Made by a program: the position numbers and the translations under genes. From an uncultured Ruminococcus sp. (GTDB taxonomy: Bacteria > Bacillota > Clostridia > Oscillospirales > Ruminococcaceae): 64,000 nucleotides of DNA. Shown here piece by piece: positions 46,201 through 54,905 of this stretch (position 1 is its first letter; each line of letters starts with the position of its first letter). The notes under the pieces were generated by a model. The model saw only the letters and a program-made list of their open reading frames with translations. It made no database searches and was not told the origin of the DNA. The stretch spans positions 1 to 64,000 of the forward strand of contig CAJTOG010000001.1 of NCBI GenBank assembly GCA_910577575.1, given 5' to 3'.

Positions 46201-47987
46201 AAATGCTTGTCCAAATCGTCGTCATTGAACAGAACATAGCACTCCGCCTGTAAAGACTGCTCTCTGCCTGCACGTCCTGCCTCCTGAACGTAATTTTCAA
46301 GTGAATCAGATATATCATAATGAATAACAAGTTTTACATTGGATTTATCTACACCCATACCAAATGCAGATGTTGCAACAATGACCTGAATCTCGTCATT
46401 TATGAATGCTTCTTGATTTTCCTGCTTCTCACTGCTGTCCATTTTCCCGTTGAATGCTCTTGCATTAAATCCGTCATTTGTCAGCTTTTCGGCAATCTGT
46501 TTTGTACGTTTTGTTCTTGATACGTAAACAATAGTAGGGCAATTTTTCTGTTCTATCAGTATACGGAGCATTTCGTACTTTTCTTCATCAGTCTCTTTGT
46601 ACAAAACTTCATATCGCAGATTGGTTCGGGTAGCATTTGTAGCAAACAATTCAAGTTCAATACCCAGCTTACTCCTGAAATATTCTTGAATATCACTGAT
46701 AACCTTTTGCTTTGCCGTTGCCGTAAAGCAGGATACGGGAATTTTACAGTCATATCCTTTCTTTTCCTGAAGTTCTCTGATAAAATCACCGATATACAGA
46801 TAATCCACACGGAAATCCTGTCCCCATGCAGAAAAACAATGAGCTTCGTCTATTACAAAACGGTCAATATTACGTGACAAAAATAGCTTTTCTATTGTTA
46901 CAGAACGTAATGATTCAGGAGAGATATAAAGTATTGAAGCAATACCAGACTCCACTCTTTCAATTGCTTCTGCTCTTTCAACAGGACTTAATAATCCATT
47001 TATAGTAACAGCTTCTGCAATACCTCTCTTTTCAAGATTGTCCACCTGGTCTTTCATCAGTGACTGTAAAGGAGAGATTACAATTGTCAATGCTCTTTCA
47101 GTCTCTCCCGAAATGAGTGCAGGTATCTGAAATGTAAGCGATTTTCCACCACCCGTAGGAAAGACAGCAAGCAGTGATTTATGTTCAACAGCAGTATTGA
47201 CAGCATTCTCCTGTAACGGTTCATCATTATATGTACGGAATTCTGAATATCCAAAATACTTATTGAGATATTTTTTCGGGTTCAACCTTGATTTACAGTA
47301 TCTACATTTGTTGCAAGGAGTATTCCTCAAAATCCTCAATATAAAATTTACTTTGGGATAATTTATCAGTACCCACCTTGGAATCAGTGAGTACTTTTCC
47401 TCTGCGGAAATAAAAGCAAGGCAATATGCAAGTTCAACAGGCGATTCTGAGATTATACTTGCAATTGATGCATTGCTACAAAACAATCCCGAAAATCTGA
47501 TAAAAATAGCTGTCTCAAGATTACCTTGTGCCGAAAAATCAAGATAATCAAAAAATCCTGAAAAATATGGACTATTTTTCAAAAGCATATAATATATCAG
47601 TTGGAGTTCATCATCAAGTTCCCTGAAAGTGTTCACTTCATCATAAAACAGATTCATTGCTTTTTGTGCATCGTTCAAAGGATTATTCAGTTCATCTGTT
47701 TGTAGTTTATCGTCCTTTAACAATGAATGATAAGGCTTATTCGGAAACAGAAGAGGAGACAAATACAAGGTGTCAATATACTTTATTTTTTCAGGAACTT
47801 CAATATACTTTGAATCATGATTTATAATATTGTGACCGCAAAGATACTCAGAACTGTTAATAAAAGTATAAAATTCATGTGACGAACCAGTATGTATTTT
47901 TTCATTATTTTCGTTTACTGCACCAAAATCATATGCTTTTTTATCAGATTCGCTGACCTCGGTATCTATAAAGCTGACATGTTTCAT
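43212..47987 (-). CDS. Exonuclease-like/RecQ/UvrD fusion helicase
   Basis: 1591 residues. 1-120: DEDD-type exonuclease fold, with D8-T-E10, D58 (GHNIINHD) and D106; the usual His near 102 is Asn. C225-C228-C231 follows. About 250-600: RecQ-type SF2 helicase with FPTGGGKS (276-283), DEAH (380-383), 'SAFGMGVDKSNVKLVIHYD' and 'YVQEAGRAGRE'. About 600-1000: winged-helix-like regions. About 1030-1470: UvrD-type SF1 helicase with AGPGSGKTR (~1050), VIDEAQDMD (~1157), VGDDDQNIYKFRG (~1187), 'STMHKSKGREFDNVYIL' (~1413) and 'YVGMTRARN'. Likely DNA repair or defence. It starts after GGGGGA at 47987. Not in an operon with rpsI: two hairpins separate them. Confidence 0.9.
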   Translation of the reverse strand: MKHVSFIDTEVSESDKKAYDFGAVNENNEKIHTGSSHEFYTFINSSEYLCGHNIINHDSKYIEVPEKIKYIDTLYLSPLLFPNKPYHSLLKDDKLQTDELNNPLNDAQKAMNLFYDEVNTFRELDDELQLIYYMLLKNSPYFSGFFDYLDFSAQGNLETAIFIRFSGLFCSNASIASIISESPVELAYCLAFISAEEKYSLIPRWVLINYPKVNFILRILRNTPCNKCRYCKSRLNPKKYLNKYFGYSEFRTYNDEPLQENAVNTAVEHKSLLAVFPTGGGKSLTFQIPALISGETERALTIVISPLQSLMKDQVDNLEKRGIAEAVTINGLLSPVERAEAIERVESGIASILYISPESLRSVTIEKLFLSRNIDRFVIDEAHCFSAWGQDFRVDYLYIGDFIRELQEKKGYDCKIPVSCFTATAKQKVISDIQEYFRSKLGIELELFATNATRTNLRYEVLYKETDEEKYEMLRILIEQKNCPTIVYVSRTKRTKQIAEKLTNDGFNARAFNGKMDSSEKQENQEAFINDEIQVIVATSAFGMGVDKSNVKLVIHYDISDSLENYVQEAGRAGREQSLQAECYVLFNDDDLDKHFILLNQTKLSISEIQQVWKAVKYLTKIRPEVCCSPLEIARQAGWDDSVSDIETRVKTAIQALENAGYIKRGKNVPRVYATSILVKNMKEASRKIDNSFRFQNDEERMTAKRIIKSLISSKSIFDADNADAESRVDYLADRLGIQKSDIIHSVQQMREDGILADTKDLTAYILKNDTVNKSMLVLRKFKALETFLLNHINEDKLCMNYKELNETALANDIKSSSVNAIKTLFYYWTIRSYIQKEQNQATNRVTIVPELSIEMIKENRLNSYQIAEFIINYLFRNSCVSTGAKDEVLVEFSVLELMKEYQNQYSIEVTEKDIEEALLFLSKIGSLRLEGGFLLLYSGMCIKKLILDNKIRYKIEDYNQFNEFYQQKIQQIHIVGEYANMMVRNYNDALKFVNDYFQMDYKKFISHYFSGERALQIQRNITPAKYRQLFDTLSPKQLEIIRDDESKYIVVSAGPGSGKTRVLVHKLASLLLLEDVKHEQLLVLTFSRAAAIEFKQRLRNLIGNAVNFIEIKTFHSYCFDLLGKIGNVEDSDNIVKDAGELIRNGDVDLGKITKTVLVIDEAQDMDCYEYGLVVSLMKHNEEMRVIAVGDDDQNIYKFRGSDSKYLKNLITYYRAKQYSLTENYRSCKSIVSFTNHFVKELPFRMKSEDIIAFTDIKGEVKLIKHISVNMENALIDDMLSADVSGDNCILTSTNEEALRILSILKKRNIPAKMIQSIDGFDLYNIAEIRYFLKKLQPNNSKVSPVISDFRWNNALEQLQQKYHNSSCLPVIINILNTFALLNEKKYHTDLDMFLHESKLEDFYLNEQGVIIVSTMHKSKGREFDNVYILLNNSVMENDEEIRKLYVGMTRARNLLHIHYSGDSFDKFIKYASDSETDHNFYSKPTEIILQLSHRDVFLDFFKDKKQDILRLQSGDHLIVKGNRLYAKVNGGLSPVLQFSTSKNKEVKKYISTGYIPYDAVIRFICAWKGKDDIEESAVILADLYFREHSE

Positions 47988-48028
47988 TAATATCCCCCTA
48001 TAAATAATTTTCTGTATATTAATAAAAT

Positions 48029-48050
48029 TCTCCCTGCATAAACAGGGAGA
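48029..48050 (-). terminator. Hairpin upstream of the helicase fusion
   Basis: TCTCCCTG (48029-48036) pairs with CAGGGAGA (48043-48050), and the minus strand continues ATTTTATT. A second terminator for the rpsI message, or an attenuator for the helicase gene. Confidence 0.6.
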
Positions 48051-48113
48051 TACATATGGTTTTTATCAGTTAACCAGCAGTTGACTAAACAGACAACGCA
48101 AGTCTTGAAAGAA

Positions 48114-48135
48114 CCGAAAACTCGTTGATTTTCGG
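48114..48135 (-). terminator. rpsI terminator
   Basis: CCGAAAA (48114-48120) pairs with TTTTCGG (48129-48135), 9 bases after the rpsI stop. Confidence 0.6.
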
Positions 48136-48143
48136 AGTATAAA

Positions 48144-48545
48144 TTATCTCTTTGAGAACTGCGGAGCACGACGTGCAGCCTTGAGACCATACTTCTTTCT
48201 TTCCTTCATTCTTGGGTCACGAGTAAGGAATCCAGCCTTTTTGAGTACAGGACGAAGTTCAGCATCAAATTCAAGAAGTGCACGTGAAATACCATGTCTG
48301 ATAGCACCAGCCTGACCTGTAACACCACCGCCTGTAACAGTACATACAACATCGAATTTATCAAGATTGTCGGTGAGAGCAAGTGGCTGACGAGCTATAA
48401 GCTTAAGGGTTTCAAGACCGAAATAATCATCAATACCTCTGTCATTGATAGTAACGTTTCCGGAACCCGGATATATTCTTACTCTTGCAACGGAGTGCTT
48501 TTTTCTGCCTGTTCCGTAGTAATATTTAACTTTTGATTCGTACAT
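48144..48545 (-). CDS. rpsI: Ribosomal protein S9
   Basis: 133 residues. Small-subunit protein at the head near the P site; its basic tail contacts tRNA. Signatures: YYGTGRKKHSVARVRIYPG at the start, 'GGGVTGQAGAIRHGISRALL' in the middle, and the C-terminal 'RDPRMKERKKYGLKAARRAP' with QFSKR end. The start ATG 48545 has AAGGAGG. It follows rplM by 18 bases, the universal L13-S9 pair. Confidence 0.98.
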   Translation of the reverse strand: MYESKVKYYYGTGRKKHSVARVRIYPGSGNVTINDRGIDDYFGLETLKLIARQPLALTDNLDKFDVVCTVTGGGVTGQAGAIRHGISRALLEFDAELRPVLKKAGFLTRDPRMKERKKYGLKAARRAPQFSKR

Positions 48546-48563
48546 TTCAAAGCTCCTCCTTAA

Positions 48564-48992
48564 TTAAAGTTCGTATGCAACGGGCTTCTGAGCAGCATTC
48601 TTATGCTCTGCACCCTTATAAGTTCTGAGTCTCTTGAGCTGAGCTCTGCCGAGAGTATTGCTTGGAAGCATACCATTTACAGCGATATACATAGCCTTGT
48701 CTGATTCATTAGCCATCATGTCCTTATATGACTTTGATTTAAGACCGCCAATCCAGCCTGTATGCCAGTAATATTTTTTCTGTTCAAGTTTCTTTCCTGT
48801 AAGAACAGCCTTATCACAGTTTATGATGATAACGTGGTCTCCGCAGTCTACATTGGGAGTATAAGTCGGCTTATGCTTACCTCTAAGAATATGAGCAGCC
48901 TTAGCAGCAACACGACCAAGGGACTGACCCTCTGCATCGAGGATATACCATGTACGGCTTACTTCAGCCGGTTTTGCCATAGTAGTTGACAT
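48564..48992 (-). CDS. rplM: Ribosomal protein L13
   Basis: 142 residues. Early-assembly large-subunit protein. 'RTWYILDAEGQSLGRVAAKA' at the start, then 'KHKPTYTPNVDCGDHVIIIN' and 'GMLPSNTLGRAQLKRLRTYK' are the family signatures. ATG 48992 is the start: its GGAGGA lies within the longer frame that begins at 49007. First gene of the L13-S9 operon; a strong promoter lies 45 bases upstream. Confidence 0.98.
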   Translation of the reverse strand: MSTTMAKPAEVSRTWYILDAEGQSLGRVAAKAAHILRGKHKPTYTPNVDCGDHVIIINCDKAVLTGKKLEQKKYYWHTGWIGGLKSKSYKDMMANESDKAMYIAVNGMLPSNTLGRAQLKRLRTYKGAEHKNAAQKPVAYEL

Positions 48993-49034
48993 AGAAAATT
49001 CCTCCATATTAAATTAATTTTTACAACAAAAGTA

Positions 49035-49063
49035 ATTATACAATGATTTCCGAAAAAAGTCAA
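49035..49063 (-). promoter_or_regulatory. rplM-rpsI promoter
   Basis: TTGACT (49058-49063) and TATAAT (49035-49040) on the minus strand, spacer 17. The leader is too short for a known L13 autoregulatory fold to be claimed. Confidence 0.75.
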
Positions 49064-49219
49064 TAGTTTTTCTGGATTTTTTTCAATCTATAACTTAATT
49101 TCTTTTTGATTCTCTTTGTTTTTCTCGTTTTCTCTTGCATTCTCGTATTTGATTCACAGAATCACACAACAAAATTTTAACATTATTTCTTCAACATTAT
49201 GTTTATACTGCACAAAACA

Positions 49220-49825
49220 TTATATTGAAATTTTTACAATAGAAAATCCTAAAAGCAGTATAGTGCTTATAATTCCAATAACCATAAACATCTGATTTGC
49301 AGTTTTTGCCGCATAACACAATTTAAAACATATACCTTTTTTTACAGGAAAAAAAACTCTTACAGGCTTCTTGTTAAGGCAGTCGAGCAAAATATGTGAA
49401 GCAAATCCGATAGCAAATGGCAGGGCAACCGGATAACACATTGCTCCGATTGCAGTGCTATAAAGAAGAAGAGCAAAAATTGAGTGAGTAAATCCCCTGT
49501 GGTCAGCTGCCGCTCCTATAAAATACAATGCAATAAACGCAATAAGTCCCCCAAGCATAACCATATGATTTGAATTTTTCATATATTCAATAATTCCGCA
49601 TTTGAATATGAAGTCAATAAGAAGGCAAATTGCTGAAATAAAACCCGCAATTGATTTTGTATACATAGTTTCCTTTATATTCTTGAGTGAATCAAGGTCG
49701 GTATCACTTATCATGCCTCCCAAAGCACCTCCCATAATAGCAGTAAGACATTTCATGGGACTGTCTGGAAGCGTCAGTGCAAGTGCGGAAGCAGTTCCTA
49801 TGAAAATATGAGTTTTTCCCATCAT
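49220..49825 (-). CDS. YdjM-like membrane metal-dependent hydrolase
   Basis: 201 residues with four to five membrane segments. 'HIFIGTASALAL' at the start, 'GGALGGMISDTDLDS' (Asp pair), 'DHRGFTHSIFALLL' near 122 and 'GFASHILLDCLNKKPVRVFF' near 150 are the conserved His/Asp sites of the YdjM/DUF457 family (LexA-regulated in E. coli). The exact substrate is unknown. Two adjacent ATGs at the start; SD AAAGGAA. Confidence 0.85.
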   Translation of the reverse strand: MMGKTHIFIGTASALALTLPDSPMKCLTAIMGGALGGMISDTDLDSLKNIKETMYTKSIAGFISAICLLIDFIFKCGIIEYMKNSNHMVMLGGLIAFIALYFIGAAADHRGFTHSIFALLLYSTAIGAMCYPVALPFAIGFASHILLDCLNKKPVRVFFPVKKGICFKLCYAAKTANQMFMVIGIISTILLLGFSIVKISI

Positions 49826-49990
49826 AATTATGTAATTCCTTTCTTAATATGTAATTTGTTTTATTATAACACATAAATCTTCAAAATGCAACTTTTTAAT
49901 TAATAACCTACATTATTGTCCATGAATGACGTACAAGCGTATTCAACAAAAACACACAAAAATTCCCAATTATTTCTCTATATCTGTCAA

Positions 49991-50019
49991 TTGATTTTTA
50001 ACTGAAACAGGAATATAAT
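49991..50019 (+). promoter_or_regulatory. Promoter for aspartokinase-potassium genes
   Basis: TTGATT (49991-49996) and TATAAT (50014-50019), spacer 17. The leader to the ATG is about 40 bases, so there is no room for a lysine riboswitch. Confidence 0.65.
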
Positions 50020-50065
50020 AAATATTGATACAAAAATAACAATTATAAGGCAGGTAATAAATACT

Positions 50066-51400
50066 ATGGGAAATAAAGTTGTAAAATTCGGCGGAAGCTC
50101 ACTTGCTGATGCTAATCAGTTCAGAAAAGTTTCCGACATAATCAAATCAGATGAAAAACGTAAATATGTTGTTCCTTCTGCGCCGGGCAAACGTTTTTCT
50201 GATGATATAAAAATCACTGATATGCTGTATAAATGCTGTGAACTTGCCGGAAGCGGAGTTGATTTCAGTGATGATTTTCAGCTTATAAAAGACAGATACA
50301 ACGGAATTATATCGGATTTGGAATTGAATATGAATCTCGATTCTGAATTTGATATAATAGTAAAAGAACTCAAAGCACGTCCGGCAAGAGACTATGCAGC
50401 AAGCCGCGGAGAATTTCTTAACGGAAAAATTCTTGCAGAATACCTCGGCTACAACTTCATTGACGCAGCTGATGTTATTGTTTTTGATACAAAGGGCAGA
50501 TTTTTGCTTGATGAAACTGTAAAACTGACACGCCAGAAACTCAGGGGACTTGAAAATGCTGTTATTCCCGGATTTTATGGCAAAACCACAGAAGGTATAA
50601 TCAAAACATTCTCAAGAGGCGGTTCAGATGTTACAGGTTCTATAATTGCAAACGCTGTAAATGCTGAAATTTACGAAAACTGGACAGATGTTTCAGGTTT
50701 CCTTATTGCAGACCCAAGAATTGTTGACAGTCCTGATGCCATTGAAACCATTACCTACCGTGAACTGCGTGAGCTTGCATATATGGGAGCATCCGTTCTT
50801 CACGAGGACGCTATTTTTCCGGTGCGTTCCGCAGGTATACCAATAAATATACGAAATACAAACAAGCCGGAAGATGCAGGCACTATGATTGTTTCAAATG
50901 ACTATGACTTCAGCAGGGAAAGCCTGGGTCATACTATCACAGGCATTGCAGGAAAAAAAGGATTCAGTACTATCAACATAGAAAAGGCAATGATGAACAA
51001 TGAAATCGGCTTCGGAATGAAAGTTCTGAATGTACTTTACAACAATGGAATTTCATTTGAACATATGCCGTCTGGCATTGATACAATGAGCATCACTGTT
51101 GACAGTTCAAAACTTGAACCTGTCCGTGAAAAAGTTCTTGCCGAGATAAGACGTGAAGTTAATCCCGACCATATTGAAATAGAAGACGGCATTGCAATAC
51201 TTGCTATTGTCGGCAGACGCATGAAAAATACAAGAGGTACTGTTGCAAGAGTTTTCGCAGCTATGGCACACGCAAGAATAAATGTCAAATTAATTGACCA
51301 GGGCTCAAGTGAACTTAATGTAATAATCGGCGTAAGCGAAAATGACTTGTCAGAAGCTATAAGACGTATCTATGATATGTTTATAAATTCAGAAAAATAA
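50066..51400 (+). CDS. lysC: Aspartate kinase
   Basis: 444 residues. Phosphorylates aspartate at the head of the lysine/threonine/methionine pathway. The kinase domain starts VVKFGGSSLAD (5-15), with 'PGFYGKT' and 'FSRGGSDVTGSI' near 190-200 as nucleotide/aspartate sites. Two ACT domains (about 300-370 and 375-444, 'ILAIVGRRMKNTRGTVARVF') imply feedback control. It is the short-linker Clostridial type, not a fusion with homoserine dehydrogenase. It ends 14 bases before the potassium transporter gene. Confidence 0.95.
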   Translation: MGNKVVKFGGSSLADANQFRKVSDIIKSDEKRKYVVPSAPGKRFSDDIKITDMLYKCCELAGSGVDFSDDFQLIKDRYNGIISDLELNMNLDSEFDIIVKELKARPARDYAASRGEFLNGKILAEYLGYNFIDAADVIVFDTKGRFLLDETVKLTRQKLRGLENAVIPGFYGKTTEGIIKTFSRGGSDVTGSIIANAVNAEIYENWTDVSGFLIADPRIVDSPDAIETITYRELRELAYMGASVLHEDAIFPVRSAGIPINIRNTNKPEDAGTMIVSNDYDFSRESLGHTITGIAGKKGFSTINIEKAMMNNEIGFGMKVLNVLYNNGISFEHMPSGIDTMSITVDSSKLEPVREKVLAEIRREVNPDHIEIEDGIAILAIVGRRMKNTRGTVARVFAAMAHARINVKLIDQGSSELNVIIGVSENDLSEAIRRIYDMFINSEK

Positions 51401-51414
51401 ACCTGCAAAGCATT

Positions 51415-52740
51415 ATGAAAAAAATAAAAAAATTATCTTCATTCCAAACAATTATAATCGGATTCGCTCTCGTTATTCTGACAGGTGCATTACTTCTTAT
51501 GCTTCCCTTTGCATCAAAGGAAAACGGTTCGGCAAGTTTTATTGATGCACTTTTCACATCAACATCTGCAACGTGCGTAACTGGTCTGATTACTCAGGAT
51601 ACAGCAACATACTGGACGCTTTTCGGACAGATAGTAATATTACTGTTGATTCAAATCGGAGGTCTGGGGGTTGTTACAATAGCAACCGCATTTACAATGC
51701 TTTCCGGAGCAAAAATAGGACTTCTTCACCGAAGTACAATGCAGGGTTCAATATCCGCTCCTCAGGTCGGAGGAATAGTCCGCCTCACCCTTTTTGCAGT
51801 AAAAATAACGCTTACAATTGAACTTATTGGTGCATTGTTTTTAATGCCTTCATTTTGTAATGAATTTGGTATAAAAGGTATATGGTATTCAATATTTCAT
51901 TCCGTTTCAGCATTCTGCAATGCCGGATTTGACTTAATGGGAACAAAAGAAAAATTTTCATCACTTACTTCTTTTTCTGACAATATATCTGTAAATATCG
52001 TAATAATGCTCCTCATTATTGTAGGAGGAATCGGATTTCTTACCTGGGATGATATAAAAACCCATAAATTCAGATTAAAAAAATACCGCATGCAAAGTAA
52101 AGTTGTACTTGTTACATCGGGACTTCTTATTTTATTTCCTGCCCTATACTACTTCATTGAATTTGCAGACTGGGATATGAATCTTAAAGAACGCATTATA
52201 GCTTCACTTTTTCAAACTGTAACTCCACGAACTGCCGGATTCAATACAGTAGATTTAAGCCTGCTTAAAGGCGGAGGAATGATAATAATGATATTTCTTA
52301 TGCTTACAGGCGGTTCTCCCGGTTCTACAGCCGGCGGTATGAAAACCACTACAATAGCCGTTTTATCCGCATCAGCTATATCAGTATTCCGCAGAAAAAA
52401 GGAAACAAGCTTTTTCGGAAGACGTATTTCAGATGATACAGTAAAAAATGCTGCTGCTGTTTTCCTGATGTATATTTTTATTTTTTTAGGCGGAGCAATA
52501 GTAATAAGCAATATAGAAAATCAACCTATAAGAGAATGTTTGTTTGAAACAGCATCTGCAATAGGTACTGTCGGACTTTCTCTTGGTCTGACTCCATCAC
52601 TTGGGACAGTTTCACATATAATTTTAATTATAATGATGTTTCTCGGACGTGTAGGCGGTCTGACTATAATATATGCGACAGTTTCCGGCAACAATTCAAA
52701 TGTTTCAAAACTTCCGCTTGAAAAGATAACCGTAGGCTGA
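51415..52740 (+). CDS. TrkH/KtrB-family potassium channel subunit
   Basis: 441 residues, about eight to ten membrane segments with four pore loops. The selectivity-type sequences are visible: 'FTSTSATCVTGL' (51-62), 'SAFCNAGFDLMG' near 165, 'TPRTAGFNTVDL' near 275, and 'GTVGLSLGL' near 385, each with the central Gly. K+ (or Na+-dependent K+) uptake; works with the TrkA/KtrA-like partner gene that follows. KtrB-like by length, since TrkH is usually about 480. Confidence 0.92.
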   Translation: MKKIKKLSSFQTIIIGFALVILTGALLLMLPFASKENGSASFIDALFTSTSATCVTGLITQDTATYWTLFGQIVILLLIQIGGLGVVTIATAFTMLSGAKIGLLHRSTMQGSISAPQVGGIVRLTLFAVKITLTIELIGALFLMPSFCNEFGIKGIWYSIFHSVSAFCNAGFDLMGTKEKFSSLTSFSDNISVNIVIMLLIIVGGIGFLTWDDIKTHKFRLKKYRMQSKVVLVTSGLLILFPALYYFIEFADWDMNLKERIIASLFQTVTPRTAGFNTVDLSLLKGGGMIIMIFLMLTGGSPGSTAGGMKTTTIAVLSASAISVFRRKKETSFFGRRISDDTVKNAAAVFLMYIFIFLGGAIVISNIENQPIRECLFETASAIGTVGLSLGLTPSLGTVSHIILIIMMFLGRVGGLTIIYATVSGNNSNVSKLPLEKITVG

Positions 52741-52748
52741 AAAATAAG

Positions 52749-52772
52749 TTTTCCCTGTCATTCCAGGGAAAA
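52749..52772 (+). terminator. Hairpin between the potassium genes
   Basis: TTTTCCCTG (52749-52757) pairs with CAGGGAAAA (52764-52772). A partial terminator or processing site within the unit. Confidence 0.5.
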
Positions 52773-52810
52773 TATTAATATTATAAAAAACTGATTCAGG
52801 AGAAATAAAA

Positions 52811-53458
52811 ATGAAATCTATATTATTAATCGGACTCGGACGATTCGGAAAACGTGTTGCCGAAAAACTGAACGAACTTGGCCATGAGGTTCTCGCAGTG
52901 GACAAATCAGAGGAACGTGTACAGGATATTCTTGGTTATGTTACCGATGCACAGATTGGAGACGCAACAAACTACAATTTTTTAAGCACCCTGGGAGTAA
53001 ATAATTTTGATGTATGTATCGTTGCAATTGGCGATGATTTTCAAAACTCTCTTGAAACAACATCACTTTTAAGCGAACTCGGTGCAGTAAAAGTAGTTTC
53101 AAGAGCCTCATCTGATGTACATGAAAAATTCCTGCTCCGTAATGGTGCAGATGAAGTAATTTATCCTGAAAAACAACTTGCTGAATGGACAGCAATACGC
53201 TACAGTGCAAACCACATATTTGACTATATTGAACTTGAGGGTGAATACTCTATATTTGAAGTTGAAATTCCTGAAAAATGGATAAACAAAACAGTCGGAA
53301 CACTTGACATACGCAAGAAATATGGTATAAACATACTTGCCATAAAAATGAACGGTATTCTTAATCCCAATATTACTCCGGATACACTCCTATGGAGTGA
53401 TAGCCGTCTGTTTGTACTTGGTACAAATTCATCAATACAGAAATGCTTTAAAATTTGA
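52811..53458 (+). CDS. TrkA/KtrA-like potassium uptake regulator
   Basis: 215 residues. N-terminal RCK domain with Rossmann loop LIGLGRFGKRVAEKL (7-21) and 'AVDKSEERV' acidic ribose-binding end (D36), 'GDATN' near 57, then a TrkA-C domain from about 135. Forms the cytosolic ring that gates the membrane subunit upstream in response to ATP/ADP or NAD(H). Start ATG 52811 follows CAGGAG. Confidence 0.93.
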   Translation: MKSILLIGLGRFGKRVAEKLNELGHEVLAVDKSEERVQDILGYVTDAQIGDATNYNFLSTLGVNNFDVCIVAIGDDFQNSLETTSLLSELGAVKVVSRASSDVHEKFLLRNGADEVIYPEKQLAEWTAIRYSANHIFDYIELEGEYSIFEVEIPEKWINKTVGTLDIRKKYGINILAIKMNGILNPNITPDTLLWSDSRLFVLGTNSSIQKCFKI

Positions 53459-53465
53459 CAAAAAG

Positions 53466-53488
53466 GCCTGCTCCGATTATGGGCAGGC
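53466..53488 (+). terminator. Terminator after trkA-like gene
   Basis: GCCTGCTC (53466-53473) pairs with GGGCAGGC (53481-53488, one G-U pair). Confidence 0.6.
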
Positions 53489-53497
53489 TGAATTTTA

Positions 53498-53800
53498 TCA
53501 ATAATCTTTCTTATCTCCACAATGTTTACATATTCCAAATATAGAAAATGCCCCACCGTAATGCAAACACAACCCTTTTACTTTCCCACACTTATATTCA
53601 CGCTCATATCCTGTTGGAAAACAATTATAAACAAATTCATTTAAGTACTTAAAATCTATATAAATTAAATTTTGACAAGAATAATTATCCATATGTTCTA
53701 TATTATCTGAAATTGTCAAATATGTTAAATTGGAAAAGAAAAAGCATTATCACCTATTTCCACAACAATAACACCCATTTTTTATCTGTATACTTTTCAG
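53498..53800 (-). pseudogene. LRR (BspA-type) fragment with Cys tail
   Basis: The minus strand reads 'MGVIVVEIGDNAFSF' (an LRR_5 half-unit, near 53740-53770), then loses frame. A second frame continues SNLTYLTISDNIEHMDNYSC and 'NLIYIDF', a further repeat. It ends with a short Cys-bearing tail ('KVKGLCLHYGG', 'GICKHCGDKKDY') reminiscent of a zinc ribbon, stop at 53498-53500. No start or signal is left. It may be intact only as a 73-codon fragment. Confidence 0.5.
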
Positions 53801-53829
53801 GCACACAATCTTTAATAATAAAATCCCAC

Positions 53830-54819
53830 TTAAAATAATTTATTTATTTTTCTTTCATTTTCTCCCTTATTTATAAATTCGGCAATGGTATACCTCGGAC
53901 GCTGTTTGACTTCTGCATAAATCTTTCCGACATACTCTCCTATTATTCCGAGTGCAAGAAGCTGTAATCCACCGATAAACCATATTGAACATACAGTACT
54001 TGACCAACCGAGTTCAGACATTCCGGCAAATTTCACAGTAACAGTCCATATCATTGCAATGATGCTGATTACTGACATTATAAAGCCCATTGCGGTTATA
54101 AGTTTCAGAGGCTTTGTACTGAATGAAGTTATTCCATTTATCGCAAATGACAGCATCTTTTTAAGCGGATACTTGCTTTCACCTGCAAAACGTTCAGCAC
54201 GTTCATAGTAAATTTCACAGCTCTGAAAACCAATCAGAGGAACAAGTCCACGCAGAAATAGATTTACTTCTCTATACTCTGAAAGCTCCTGCAAAACACG
54301 CCGGCTCATAAGACGAAAGTCTGCATGATTATATACAACATCTGCACCCATTATCTTCATGAATTTATAAAATCCCTCGGCAGTAAATCTTTTAAAGAAA
54401 GTATCAGTTCTTCTTGCACTTCTTACACCATATACAACTTGATTGCCTTCATGATATTTTTCCACCATGGCATCAATAGCATTGATATCGTCCTGTAAAT
54501 CAGCGTCCATAGTAATAGCCATATCACATATATCCTTTACAGTCATAAGACCTGCAAGAACTGCATTCTGATGACCGCTGTTGCGAGCAAGATTTATTCC
54601 GGAAAAAAAATTGGGTTCTTTTTCATGAAGCTCACGTATAATCTGCCATGTTTTATCTTTTGAACCATCGTTGACAAAAACAATACGACTTTGCTGGTCA
54701 ATCAAGCCCCTGCTTATAAGGGAGATATATTTTTCTTTCAGTCTCTTTGCTGTTTCATGCAGAACTTCTTCTTCATTGTAACACGGAACAACCATATATA
54801 AAATTTTGTCTTCTGTCAT
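53830..54819 (-). CDS. Family 2 glycosyltransferase, GtrB/DPM-like
   Basis: 329 residues. GT2 domain (about 1-225): 'VVPCYNEEEVLHETAKRLKE', 'FVNDGSKDKTWQII', 'DADLQDDINAIDAM' (DxD-like), 'GVRSARRTDTFFKR'. Two C-terminal membrane segments (about 232-255 and 266-290) anchor it. Such enzymes load a sugar onto undecaprenyl phosphate for wall or teichoic acid decoration. No flippase partner is adjacent. ATG 54819 follows AAAGGAG. Confidence 0.92.
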   Translation of the reverse strand: MTEDKILYMVVPCYNEEEVLHETAKRLKEKYISLISRGLIDQQSRIVFVNDGSKDKTWQIIRELHEKEPNFFSGINLARNSGHQNAVLAGLMTVKDICDMAITMDADLQDDINAIDAMVEKYHEGNQVVYGVRSARRTDTFFKRFTAEGFYKFMKIMGADVVYNHADFRLMSRRVLQELSEYREVNLFLRGLVPLIGFQSCEIYYERAERFAGESKYPLKKMLSFAINGITSFSTKPLKLITAMGFIMSVISIIAMIWTVTVKFAGMSELGWSSTVCSIWFIGGLQLLALGIIGEYVGKIYAEVKQRPRYTIAEFINKGENERKINKLF

Positions 54820-54905
54820 ATTTATGCTCCTTTAGAATCAAGTTTTATTAAAATATTATAGCATATTTATTTCTTTTAGTCAAGGAGCAGAAAGGAGTTA
54901 TTTTT

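Noticed and set aside
49826..50065. Lysine riboswitch before lysC
   Set aside because: The promoter leaves only about 40 bases of leader, far short of an L-box, and no conserved core was seen.
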